This document shows positions 1 to 10,967 of a stretch of DNA of 64,000 nucleotides, piece after piece. A program made the position numbers and the translations under genes. The stretch comes from Hirundichthys speculiger (Eukaryota; Chordata; Actinopteri; Beloniformes; Exocoetidae). Within the stretch, counting starts at the first letter, position 1, and every line of letters starts with the position of its first letter. The stretch lies in NCBI GenBank assembly GCA_018398805.1, contig JAGFBZ010002257.1:248001-312000 (forward strand), given 5' to 3'. The notes beneath the pieces are model-generated. The model saw only the letters and a list, made by a program, of their open reading frames with translations, was not told where the DNA came from and made no database searches.

Positions 1-1217
1 CATGGTAACCAAAATGATATTCTGAGACAATAGGTACTTTTTCGTTTACATTTTGGTATTTTTCATCATTTTGAGTTAAAATAGTCACAAATTTGCCATT
101 TTTAAATTTACAACTAGTTTTTGGTATTACCATAAATCACATACTAACATACATAACTGTGTAAAAACCACCAATTCATAATATATTTGATGACTACAAA
201 TATATATGACTACATGTGGAGCATATATACTTTTTAAAATGTATGTTACAGTTAAGGTTTTGAGGTTATGAGGGCTCAATTGCATGAAGGTCAAGCAGGG
301 AGGAGGCAGGAATAATGTTCACTGTCTGAAGAGTCCTCAAAAATCTTCTCCAGTGCCTCCTGGACACTAAAACGTGTTTTTGACATACTTTTAGCCATTT
401 AACCGTGAAGTAAGTTATCTTATTTTACGCGAGTTATTTTGCTGCTTGCACTGCTGAGCCCTCTGCGTAAGTGCGCACATGCAAGACTGGGGGGCGCACC
501 GTTACGCGCAGGCATAAAATGGCTCAGATAAAGTCGAATTACACATGCAATACGTCATTGGAAAGGTTGATCTATGCTCTAAAAGGCGGAAATGACGAAT
601 CTAAGGTCCGCCTTGTAGCTGTCAATCAAATGCATTGCAAAGAGAGTCACCGGAAATTCGAACAAAGCCATCTTTGTTACAGGAAGATGATTCCTCTGCT
701 TGAAAAACTAAGATCAGAAATCAAACAAAACGTTTTTACACTTCTAATATGGTACTGAATTGCAAAAAAGTGCTTTAGTTATAAGTAATAACATTTATTG
801 ACACTAAATCTCAATAAATGATCACGAGAATTCAACCGTACATGAAGAACCAAGCTTGTTCAGGGCATTTCTCAGCAACCAAAAATCGCTCGAGTGAGCA
901 TCTTTCTGTTTATAGACAAGCTAAGCCTCTGTCAACAAACAGGGACCGGATTCAAACCGTTTCTCCACGTTTTCTGGGACTTTTATCGACGAAAACCGGT
1001 AAGTGCTGACTTTCACGACTTTCGGCTTTTATGTCTTTAGGCACCTCTTGTGCAAGATATATAAGAGATGAAAGAAAAACGGTATTATCTTTGCAAAGAG
1101 GAGACTGCAGAGTTCAATGATACCAAACACAGCTATGACAGATGAAGTGATCGTTGTGTATGAGTCATTTTTAGACAAAATTATTACACAATGAAGATCC
1201 GGCGTCCTCGTCGGGTT
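1..1217. other. unassigned AT-rich non-coding DNA
   Basis: No gene, splice-flanked exon or paired transposon termini could be recognised here. The open frames at 471-758 and 818-1009 have no recognisable motif. The stretch abuts a truncated hAT-type copy beginning near 1218. Confidence 0.5.
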
Positions 1218-2264
1218 TATCAGGTTAATCACGATTAATTATTAACATAACATTATATACGTAAAATCAAATAATGAATTCAAAAGTAGTGTAAAGGTCA
1301 CTTTAATTTAAATGTTCTGCTGCCATGTGAATTAAAATGTCATAACAACATCATAACATCAGCACTTGTCAGTAACACATATCTAATTTTAAAAAAATTT
1401 AAAATAAAATAAAGCTTATTGCCACTGCCAGGGCATTAATGTCATCCTGTTTTTATAGAAAATATTTAAAAAAAAGTCTACAAACAAAATCCAACAAAAT
1501 GATTGTGTCTCAGCACAATCAGAACATTAAAACAGGTAATTTCTGAGGTAACAGCAGAAACTTTTAACGGGGAGTTCAACTTGGCAGTTGTTACAAATAA
1601 CCTTGTTTCTGTTGAATCCTCCGTCTGGGAGAACTTTAAAATGAAAATGTCCATGTTAGAGTTCAGTAACTTTACCAATCCATGTATCATTCATTCTTTC
1701 CATTTTCAATTGTCAATCAAAAAATAATAATTTAAAATTTAAAAGTTAAATCTTTTTTACATTTCTCGTTTTTTAATCTAACAAAAAAAAAAAAAGCCAG
1801 TTTTTTTATATTTCAATTTTAGACTTGGTCAAAAATACGAAATTAAAAAATGGACCACAGTTGGACTTTCTGTTGTCATTACACATCTGTGCCACTAGAT
1901 GGAGCCGCACTGCAGTAACCAGCTAGAGAACAGCAGGACAGTGAACACATGGAGCAGATCTGATGGAACATGGAGGAATGACGACAAAGTTTTGTTGCAG
2001 TCCAGAATTCTTTTTCAGACAGAATTGTTAATATTTCTACCCGAGTTGCTACCTGAACTGTAAAGTTCAAGGATTTTTACCGTTCTCCAAGTCTGTTTTA
2101 GCTTTTCCTTATGTTTACTGTTTTCCGATTCCGCAGCAGCCAGTAACAGACTTTTCAAAACAAAAGCATGTGAGCAACATGCGTTAACGTGCGATAAGAT
2201 AAATGTTGGCTTTAATAAATTAATGTGTTAATGCGATAATAACGCGTTAACTTGGCCAGCCCTA
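1218..2264 (+). mobile_element. hAT-type non-autonomous element, TAGGGCTGGGCAA family, 5'-truncated
   Basis: The sequence from about 1218 is colinear with the complete copy at 57350-58482, sharing AATCACGATTAAT, CAAATAATGAATTC and the block ending GGCCAGCCCTA. The right terminus is present at 2264, but the first ~45 bp including the left terminal inverted repeat are missing, so no target duplication can be paired. No intact reading frame is present. Assignment to hAT rests on the 8-bp duplications of the sister copies at 47666 and 57350. Confidence 0.8.
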
Positions 2265-3814
2265 ATTTTTTTCTAAATCAGAAAATCCATAAATTTGAAC
2301 ATGTTTCCACAGACGTACAGGAATAGGGACCATAAAATACTCTGGGATTTCTCGGCACGAAGGTTCACAGATGTTTGTCCGTCTCAGGTATGAGCTATGA
2401 CTGGTGTCCAGGCTCAGTGGGATGGAGGAGCCACATGGAGCACCATCTTCAGGCCAAGCTTCTGTTCCCAAGAGCCTGGAAAGTTCAGACGAAAAGAGAA
2501 CAAAACCTGCTCAAAGCTACCTCTAAAAGGTATGTAGCGATCCTCTAAGAAATACTCGGAGAACTTCATGTGTTCTGAGTAAAATAGGCAGATCACAAAA
2601 TCACACCACGTCTTTTCTAATCTAACCCAACATGAGCCAGCCACCCCGTCTCCACGGTGAAATCATGACACCATGAGTCAAGCATCTTTTCAGCCAAACT
2701 GATCTCTGACAAGTGACTGAGGCTTCATGCTTCTCTCACAACTATCGTATCTATTCGAACAAGCAGACAAAAACAACACGACTGGGGTGAAGAGCGATCC
2801 AGGGGTGCGTCAGCCATGATGTCATGACCGTGCATGTGAAGCCGGGGCAGAAAAAGCTCCTAATCTGATCCAGGAGCCGAGGTTTTACATCACATTGAGG
2901 TGGCATCAGCCTCTATTTCTGATCATGATTCTGCAGGATAGTTAAGAAGCGTGGTGTGTCATGTGTGAATGTTACTGAGCAACACATGATTCCCACACCG
3001 CCCTTCAGCTGTGTTTATCCATCTCCTCCGTCCATGCAGCTCTGCAACCTCCCCGGTCTTTCTTTCAGACCTCTGGGGAGACACACGGTTCAGACCCCGG
3101 GGTGGGCAGCTGGCTCTACATCTGACAGAGTCGGGAAACTCCAGATTGTGGCGGTTGAGGGCAGCCGCCTGTAGCGGCGCTCGCTGGGGCCCGGGTTGTT
3201 TACGGTCGCCGCTAATTGCAGGTCCGCAGACTAACCGAGCTCTAAAAACTGCAGTTGGTACAAAGAACATGGAGAGCTGCTTCTAACAGATGAGGGAAAA
3301 AAAGGAAAAGAGTGCGAAAGAGAGAGAGAGAGAAAACAGTAAAAGTGTAAAACACGGCGATGTAAAGTTAACGTTGGTGTTTAGGATCTTGGTAGCGCTC
3401 CATGGTGAGGTCAGCCAACTTCTGCTGGACCGCAGAGCGTTTTCTTTACTCCCACGCTGAACCGTGCTGCGGTCAGTGTGAACTTCATGCTGTTGTAAAG
3501 CTAAACTGAAAGATTATTACCCCCCTCCAAGTTTCATGTTCTGCTTTATAGCAATTAAGGTTATTTACAGACAATAAGCGCCATAATTCTGCCATAAAGT
3601 CATGCAGGCGTGCTAGTTTTCCACCCCACTTATCAGCTCCATCCCTGAGAAAAGGTTATCCAGGTCCTAACAAGGTCTGTTCTTCAGATCCCTGCTCTAA
3701 AATGACACATAGAAAGATAGATATTTTGGCACATTTTTTTTTTCAGGTGCTTAACTTTGAAACTTACATTATTTGATATGTATTTCATTACACGCACGGA
3801 TCCCTTTAGATCGT
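2265..3814. other. unassigned non-coding DNA
   Basis: No exon or transposon termini recognised. A GC-richer patch lies at about 3000-3260, with a short GA dinucleotide run at about 3319-3332. The overlapping open frames on both strands in the GC-rich patch (2959-3286) resemble no family I know. Confidence 0.45.
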
Positions 3815-3822
3815 ATCTGCGC

Positions 3823-5440
3823 TAGGGGTGCAACGGTAGAGGTGGCTCAAGGTAGAGTCCGTACCGCGGTTTTTGTGTCACAGTTTCGGTACAGTTTCAG
3901 ACGACCCGCTACCCTAAACCTGCGATCGCAAGATACCGAGTTTGCAGAAAGCGCAACTCGCATGTCGGCGCGTAAAAGAACGCGTCCAAATGGAATAATT
4001 GTGCGTCCACCTGGTCACATGTGGACGTGCACAAACAGCTCTACCTCTGGATTACGCATCACCGTATTACTGTCAGACGTTTTTATTCTCTTGAGGTCAG
4101 AGGATGTCTGGTCAGCAGTTGTGGTGGATGTGGGAATAGTCACGGCCAGACACATCAGTCTGTACAGCTGTGGCATGATCTCATCCAGATGTTTGCTGTG
4201 GAGGAAACCAAGGAGATCTTTGTCTCTGGTGTCGGAATGTAACGATATGGAAAATTTGATATCTCGATTATAGTGACCAAATTATCACGATTTATAATAT
4301 TATTGCGGTATTCTTCATTGTTGTACAAATGTCCAAAAAACACATACAATTTAATTATTTCACAAAATCTTGTAATTTTCTTGTCAGACTAAAACACCAG
4401 AAGCCAAAATTTTATCAAAATGAAACTTTCACATTAAACGGAGAAACAACTGGCACAGAAAGAGGTTTTATTTTAAATGAACAAAATAAATAACAGGAAC
4501 AAATCTGATTTGTCTGATGCAAATTTAAATAAACACTCTAACAACCATAGTAGGTCAAAATATGCAAACAATTATCAGGAACAAAAATTATAGTGCAACT
4601 TTAAATAAAATAAACTTTGGACTTTAAGCTGAACCTTAAATACATATAAATGTGAAAATAAAGAAACAGTTGTTTGGGAGCCAAATATTTTGTTGTGAAT
4701 TGTAGTTCACTTTGTGTGTCTGTGGGTGTCGCTGTGTTGTTACCTGAGGGTCAGGTATAAAGGTAGCTGCCTGTTATTGGTTAGCTGTTTGACCTGGAAG
4801 GGCAAAAGGTTTTTGACCGCTGTGGCGCTAACTGCTGGCGTTATGGTTGTCGGATCAGTTAATGGAATAAATTTATATTTTAACTGCATCAGAAGAACAT
4901 TGTTCCGGTCCTTTTTCAACCAACACGCAACGGTAATGTTTACGAAATGTGAGTTAGCGAAGCGTGTCGACCAGGTTCCTATTGGTCAAACATCTCAGTA
5001 GCTTGAAGCATTAGCCTTAGCTCCTTCAAGTTGCTTGTACAAATTACAATAAAATGTAAACAAGTGTTCTGCAGACAGGATTATTGTCCTCCACCAGTTG
5101 TTCCTCTGCATTCTTAAAACAAAACAAAACAAAATATGCCCAGACCCTCGGATTTTGTCCTTTTAGTGGGTTGATAAATGTCCTGCGTGCTATCACCACT
5201 TTCCGCCATGCTAACGTTACGATGCCGATGTTACAAGCTACATATTCACGCGAGATAGTCGTGAGTCGCTCGCAGACTTGAATGAGGCTGATATTACATA
5301 TCCTGGTAATGAGATGAAGTCAAACATAAACCGTTATCGTTATCGCGTAAAAATTTACCGCGCTTTACCATAATACCGGTAACTGTTCCATCCCTAGTCT
5401 GGTGTCAAGCTGGAAAAGGTTGGATGCCGTTGCATCCCTA
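3823..5440. mobile_element. hAT-type non-autonomous element, TAGGGGTGCAACGG family
   Basis: Terminal inverted repeats TAGGGGTGCAACGG (left) and, inverted at the right end, TAGGGATGCAACGG are bracketed by a perfect 8-bp target duplication ATCTGCGC at 3815-3822 and 5441-5448. The interior matches the copy at 50309-51338 in opposite orientation, including a decayed stretch resembling the C-terminal (hATC dimerisation) segment of ZMYM1-like hAT transposases. The element is interrupted by a second hAT-type insertion at 4232-5396. Confidence 0.9.
4232..5396. mobile_element. hAT-type MITE nested in the 3823-5440 element
   Basis: The sister copy at 50309-51338 reads continuously through this site, so the insertion is defined by comparison. 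Flanks are CTCTGGTG (4224-4231) and GTCTGGTG (5397-5404), an 8-bp duplication with one mismatch. The imperfect termini are TCGGAATGTAAC and, inverted, TAGGGATGGAAC. The interior is AT-rich with CGATATGG/ATCTCGAT-like motifs near the left end and ACCGGTA near the right. No transposase remains. Confidence 0.82.
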
Positions 5441-5448
5441 ATCTGCGC

Positions 5449-6028
5449 TGGGCTCATTTGCATGAGGCGACATCTTCAGCACGTCTGCTCTGAGCGTCCG
5501 TGTGGAGCTTGATGAGCTGTGGGTGTCTGCAGGGTCTCGCCTCAGGAGGACGCTTCTGTGGAATCTTCACAAACAACAGAAGGCCGGTTCATAAATCCAC
5601 GTGACCTCAGGAGGCATCCAGTCAAAACAAAGGAAGGAATGTGGATTTCCAAGACGCTGGCCGAGCGTTGGCTGCTTTTGTATGCGCCCACAGGCATCCC
5701 AAACAATCATCAAAAGAAAGAATATCTAAATTATTTTTGATTTGTCACAAAGGTTGGGGATTACCAAAATTAAGTGTAATTTTGCACAAGAAAAAGAAAT
5801 ATTTAAGACTGAATTTAGATTTCAGCTGTAGAAAGTTCCATGTTTTTTTTTCTTTTTTTTCTTCACCTGCGTGCTCAGAGGGTTAATCCTTAAACGCAGC
5901 AGCAGCTGGTTGCTGCATTCTCGTCTTTTTTACAGCGTCCACTCAGTCGTTCCGCGTTGGACTTGTGGTTTTCATATGTGTTGAGGTGGTCTTTATAGGA
6001 TTATGTACTTCTTTGATGTATTCTGAGC
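5449..6028. other. unassigned non-coding DNA
   Basis: No gene or paired repeat termini seen. The small open frames at 5519-5886 have no recognisable domain. Confidence 0.4.
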
Positions 6029-6474
6029 AGGGCTGTCTGTAGGCACTAATCTCGTGATACGATACGATACGATACACAATATTTGGCTCATGATACGATA
6101 TATGTTGATATTCATCTTACAATACATTTACACAATTTTCTGAAAGATTTTAAAGGGACAAAGTGATTTTGGTGACATCTTGTGAGTGTTCCAATGACTT
6201 TGTTTGAATTAATTGAACTGAAAGCATCAATTACACATTATATGGCTGACAGGCAGCTTGTAAATGCTGGACAAAATGAATAAAAGATTTGTTGAGAAAA
6301 ATAGTTTCATTTATTTAAACAGTGCAAATTGTTGCTTGCAAGCTTTTAAAGGCGGGACACGGATGTTTTGAAAGAAGCTTAGAATATCGATACCCGCGGC
6401 TGAAAAATCGATATTCGATACTCGATAAAATATTGATATATATCCCAGAATCGATAAAATCACTCAGCTCTAAT
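6029..6474. mobile_element. candidate hAT-type MITE with CGATA-rich interior
   Basis: The left side begins near AGGGCTGTCTGTAGG followed by a (GATAC)n run. The right side is dense in ATCGATATTCGATA motifs and ends near CAGCTCTA. This is the usual look of the TAGGGCTG family, but I could not pair an 8-bp target duplication, so the boundaries are approximate. Confidence 0.5.
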
Positions 6475-6479
6475 AGTGA

Positions 6480-8285
6480 GGAAATGATATCATGCTTCGT
6501 GCATCTATCCATCTCACAGAGCAGATGTAAGACTATAAAATGACTCATTTACTGACTGTAACTGGGACTGCTGTCCTTTAAAACTATGATTTCAGACATC
6601 TGCAGTAAGTTTACACTGACCTACATTCAGAGAAAAGGCTCCTCTGTTTTGGAACATGTCAGATCACTCTTTTACACTTTATAATTAAGGTCATTTAACA
6701 CTTTCAGGGGCTTATTAAAAAGAAATTATTACAAAAGGCAGAATAAACACTTGAAAAGTTACAGAACAATAAAACCCAACCACCCAGCTGGTTTATTTCA
6801 GTTCTCTTAAGAGCTCTTCCCACCTAAAAGGAGCTATTTTGCTCCTTCTGCTCCAGAAAACTATAAACAGAGTTTCCTGTGATTTCTGCGGAGGCCGTCA
6901 CATGTCGGTGCCGGTGCTCCACAGGCCCGGAGGGGAGAAGATGTGTTGGCACAGGGGAGAAATATGCATGCCAGAGTAAATACGTGCATGAATGTATTTT
7001 ATATTTAGATCTTATCTCTTCTTCAGCAATGAAAACAAACACTCTGAACACTTTCGCTGCAGCTCCTGCTCAGCTGTGCCAGAGAAAAGCCAAGAGAGAC
7101 GCCAATCTGCATGTGTGATCATCAGATCTTCACTTTCATCTCCCGATACACTGCCCCAGTTCTGAGTCCAGACCTCCAAACTCAACTGAATCGTGTCACC
7201 TGTTGAGCCGCGTCCTGTTTACCGCCGTCGTGCTCGTCGGGCGGGTGTGTGCGCGGACCCCTGTTCCTGTCAGTCAACGGTCCTCTGGTTCATGGCGCTG
7301 CCAGCTCCTCCCACTCTTCCTCCGTCTTCAGCGGCCCAGATCTAGCGGCTGAGCGGCGGTATCTGGGCAGCGGCTGCCGCGTCGGAACATTCACGCGCCA
7401 AAGTTTCAAAAGCAACAGTTCAATAAACAACTCAATACCTGAGACAATTATTTCTCCCTTGTTCTTCAAAGGGCCACATGTCGTCCATGACGACCATTCT
7501 CAGACACGTACGTCACACTTGTCTCATCCCCTGTGGACGACATTTGGCCAGAACCCCCACTGGACTGCCACCCGGATAAGGCTGTGGTATGGACCGGGGG
7601 TGGGGGGGCTGGGGGGGGGGCAGGCCCGGGTCCGCAGGAATGTGAGTGTTTGTTTTCTTGCCATTTCTATCTTTGCTCGATCCGACTGTGTCGTGCACCG
7701 AACAACAAAAACTTACAAAACCAGGAAGGAGTTTAAGAAATACTGTGCACACTGAAGAGATCTCATCGTAAATGAGCCGTGCACGTGTGTGTGCCGGCTG
7801 TGTGTCAGAGAGTGAGGACGGTCTGCGCGGCGGGTAATTTGAGACGTGCTCTCACACTGCCGGGTGACTTGAAAACGGGGTGAGTCTGCAAATTTAATTT
7901 GAGCTGCAACAACAAGATTATTTGTGGAAAAGAGTCTTGCTGTGTCAGGGGAGGTCAGGCGGTGGATGTTTATTTACAAGTGAGGTGTGAATGCTGGGAG
8001 GGAGGGATTTTCACTGTGAATGTTACATAACGGCTTCACCGTCTCTGAATGCCAAGTGATGAATACTATGATGTTTCTGATCAATCTCGCCTCCCCCGGT
8101 GAGTTCGCTGTTCCGGCTGCACAGATTTCACAGTGCACAGTGTTGCCCAACACCGTCTAATTTAGTCCAAGCAAGACAGAAAAAAAAAAGTGAAAAAAAA
8201 AAAAAAACTTTATCTGAAACCCACCTTAACTCAGTAAACTAGCCAGGGATTTTCTTTAGAGTCATCATATCTATTATCATAATAT
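6480..8285. other. unassigned non-coding DNA with a GC-rich patch
   Basis: A CpG-richer segment at about 7200-7400 could be an old promoter or exon, but no splice-consistent coding exon was found. The 168-codon open frame at 7249-7755 has low-complexity composition and no domain. A short imperfect inverted repeat (GGCCACATGTCGTCCA at 7472 and its inverse at 7534, one mismatch) and a G-rich tract near 7600-7625 lie inside it. Confidence 0.4.
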
Positions 8286-8289
8286 GTAT

Positions 8290-9440
8290 ATTAGACAACG
8301 TGCTGCTCGAAGGGCAGAGCTGAGCACTGGTAAACAGCAGGATGGTTTCATGCCTAGGAAAAAAGAAAAGCTCAGATGCAAGATTTGCTTTGAGGATGCT
8401 GATAGAGAAGAAAGAACAGAGAAGGTCAGAGGGAACTGAATTTTGTCTTTGTAGACGTTGAGAAAGTAGATAACAGGGAGCTGAGAGGAGCTGTGGTCCT
8501 GATGAGGAGGTCTGGAGGAGCAGAGAAGGATGTCAGAGTGGAGCAGGACATGGATGAGAGCTGGAAGACACTGGTGAGGTGAGCTGTAGGTGTGACAGGG
8601 GAGTTCAAGGTGGAGGTGGGACTGATCAAGGATCAGCTCTGAGACCCTTCTTAATGCTACGGTGATGGACAGACTGACAGATGAGGTTAGACAGGAACCT
8701 CCATGGACTATGATGTTTGCAGATGACACTGTGATCTGCAGTGAGAGCAGGTGAAGGAACATCTAGAGAGGTGGAGGTATGACCTGGGAAGGAGAGGAAT
8801 GAAGGTGAGCTCCAGGAAGACAGAATACATGCGTGAATGAGAGGAACCCAAGAGGAACGGTGAGGCTACAGGGAGCAGAGATGAAGAAGATGGAGGATTT
8901 GAACTACTGAGGGTCAACAGTCCAGAGCAACAGAGAGTTTGGAAAAGAGATGAGGAGGTTGGAACAGGTGGAGAAAAGTGTCAGGAGTGATGAGTGATGA
9001 AAGAGTATCAGCAACAATGAAAGTAAAGGTGTAGAAGATGGTGGTGAGGCCAGAGATGTAGCTGGTTTAGAGACTGTGGTCCTGAGGAGAAGACAGGAGG
9101 TAAAGCTGGAGGTAGCAGAGGTTAAGATGTTGAGGTTCTCTCTGGGGGTGACGAGGTTAGATCGGATCAGGAATAAGAACATCAGAGGGACAGAACATGG
9201 TAGATGTTTGGAGAGAAAGTTAGAGAGACCAGACTGAGGTGGTTTGGACATGTAGAGAGGAACAGTGAAGATATCTGTAGAAGGATGATGAGGCTGGAAC
9301 TGCCAGGAGGAGGTCTGGAGGAAGACCAGAGAGGAGATTTATGGATGTAGAGAAAGAGGACAAGAAGTTAGTTGGAGTGAGAGAAGAAGATACAGAAGAT
9401 AGAGTTAGATAGAAGAGATGATTTGCTGTTGAGACAATGA
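8290..9440 (+). pseudogene. decayed RTE/BovB-like LINE reverse transcriptase
   Basis: Translation of the plus strand with many stops and frame changes recovers the order of a non-LTR retrotransposon ORF2. There is a GFMP-like block before the palm near 8345, then QGSAL-like motif B around 8630. FADDTVIC, the catalytic FADD motif, follows at 8714-8740, then MKVSSRKTEYM at about 8799-8831. Later come YLRSTVQSN-like and GLETVVL-like C-terminal blocks, a VTRLDRIRN motif near 9150-9175 and WFGHV near 9240. Active relatives are roughly 3 kb or longer with an N-terminal endonuclease, so only the second half is present. Numerous stops show it is inactive and old. The exact clade name (RTE/BovB-like) is from family knowledge and is moderately sure. 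The GA-rich strand bias is a by-product of this decayed coding sequence, not a satellite. Confidence 0.75.
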
Positions 9441-10322
9441 AGGGAACGGTGGAAAAGAAAAGAAGACAAATTGCTCCAGGAGCAGATGAAAACTGTATTT
9501 GTGCAGCAGGGATGTAAAAATTGTGACAATATATAATATTATGCTTTCTTAGCGCTTAAGTTTCCTAAATTTTCTAAAGTTCAAGCACATAAATTGATGA
9601 CAGCTCACCTTTAACACCAGACTACAATGCAGCTGTCAAAAAAAAACAAACACACCCTTATTTATTCAAAAATATGTGACTTGAGCTACATATAAATTCT
9701 CCTCCTGTACAGCTCTCATGGATGTGACATCTGGCTAGAGATCAAAGCAGTTTGTATCAGCCTATCATTTTTTTTTCTAGAAAGTTGGACATTTTAACAC
9801 AGAAGTCAACGGAGATCGTGATGCTTCTGGAGCCAACACCTAGTGGCCATTCAAAGAACTGCACATTATGGCATGTCCTCGAGAGCATCAGAGAGGCGTA
9901 CTGCAGTCGATCAGTCCATCTGTCTCTGCAGAATTTACACAACATGATGCCATATGTCAGGACTGTTTAATGTTTAAAGTTTGTGGAGGATTTGGCAAAG
10001 AAAGTTCTCCAGCAAATGTTCGTCCACACCGAGAGCAGGGCATAAAAAGCGTCGCTTATGTTTCTGCAGCGGGCGTTTGCCCACTTCACGTTGAGAGAAA
10101 TCGCCGTTTTCCTTTTTCAAACTGAGCTCGTTTGCTGGAAGGGCAGAGAGCAGCGACGGTGCTTTACTGAGCAGATGTGGAAAGAAGGAAGCTCAGACAC
10201 TACTGGGCCCAGCTGGAGTTGCGACAGTCCTGCTCCCTCTCCTTCCTCTCTGGATCCCACATCAAACACACACACGCTAAATGAACGCTTCCTTATGGCG
10301 TTTCAGAAGATGACAGTATAGT
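9441..10322. other. unassigned non-coding DNA
   Basis: One possible lone hAT-like terminus (CAGGGATGTAA near 9508) has no partner. No exon or RNA gene recognised. Confidence 0.4.
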
Positions 10323-10348
10323 AAAAAAAAAAAAAAAAAAAAAAAAAA
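10323..10348 (+). repeat. (A)26 homopolymer
   Basis: An uninterrupted 26-A run. It could be a retroposed poly(A) tail, but no retrocopy can be recognised immediately 5' of it. Confidence 0.9.
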
Positions 10349-10379
10349 CACAGAAATCATATTTCCAAGTGTCACTGGT

Positions 10380-10893
10380 GCACACGCATTGTAAAACTTA
10401 ACTGCACCATCTGAGAAAACGCTGCAGCCTGTGGTGTCAAACGACTACCTGTAATCACTTTGGCAGCTGAAGCGGCCATCGGCCGGGACCGGAGGCCACC
10501 GGTACAGCTGCAGTCCCGCCGCGGCTCTGGTCGAGCCACCTAACCCAACCACAGCGAGATTCAGCCATCTGGCTGGCCACAGGTGGCGGCGGTTTTCCCG
10601 TCTGATGGATGGATGGATACAGTTCGATCAAAACGAATGTGAGGTAACATTAGAACCACTGGTTAGCATGCGCTAAGCTAAAATAGCAAGCCGGTGGTAT
10701 CTGAAGGTGGGCGCGTACCGGATAACCGCCAGGCTTGTTCCTGCCCTCCTGCGTATTTCTGAATTAACCAGGGTTGAGCAGAATCAGCTCCTGCCAGGAG
10801 GCCTGAAAAAAGGAGCTTCAAAAGCCACCCTTCAGCAACCATGGGTGATGTCACAGAGGGCGTGTCTAGCTCTTACTTTTTAATACAGTCTAT
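10380..10893. repeat. probable dispersed teleost repeat ending TACAGTCTATG
   Basis: The right end (GGTGATGTCACAGAGG, then ATACAGTCTATG at 10882-10893) resembles a widespread fish dispersed repeat whose other end reads CATAGACTGTAT. That left end is not seen here, so this would be a truncated copy. Assignment is from memory of the motif and is not certain. A short (GATG)n run sits at about 10603-10617. Confidence 0.4.
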
Positions 10894-10967
10894 GATAAAT
10901 AAATAGATTATCATGTCTGAACTATTTTGAACTTGAGTAGTTTTAACTTTGAACTGTGACTAAGATG

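Noticed and set aside
4714..5001. 95-codon frame with hydrophobic residues
   Set aside because: Lies inside a MITE, no conserved motif, chance frame.
7249..7755. 168-codon open frame with GC-rich start
   Set aside because: Glycine/proline-rich low complexity, overlapped by an equally open antisense frame, no domain and no splice context.
10603..10617. (GATG)n run as a Rex3 tail
   Set aside because: The preceding sequence lacks the Rex3 3' end, so it is just a short microsatellite.
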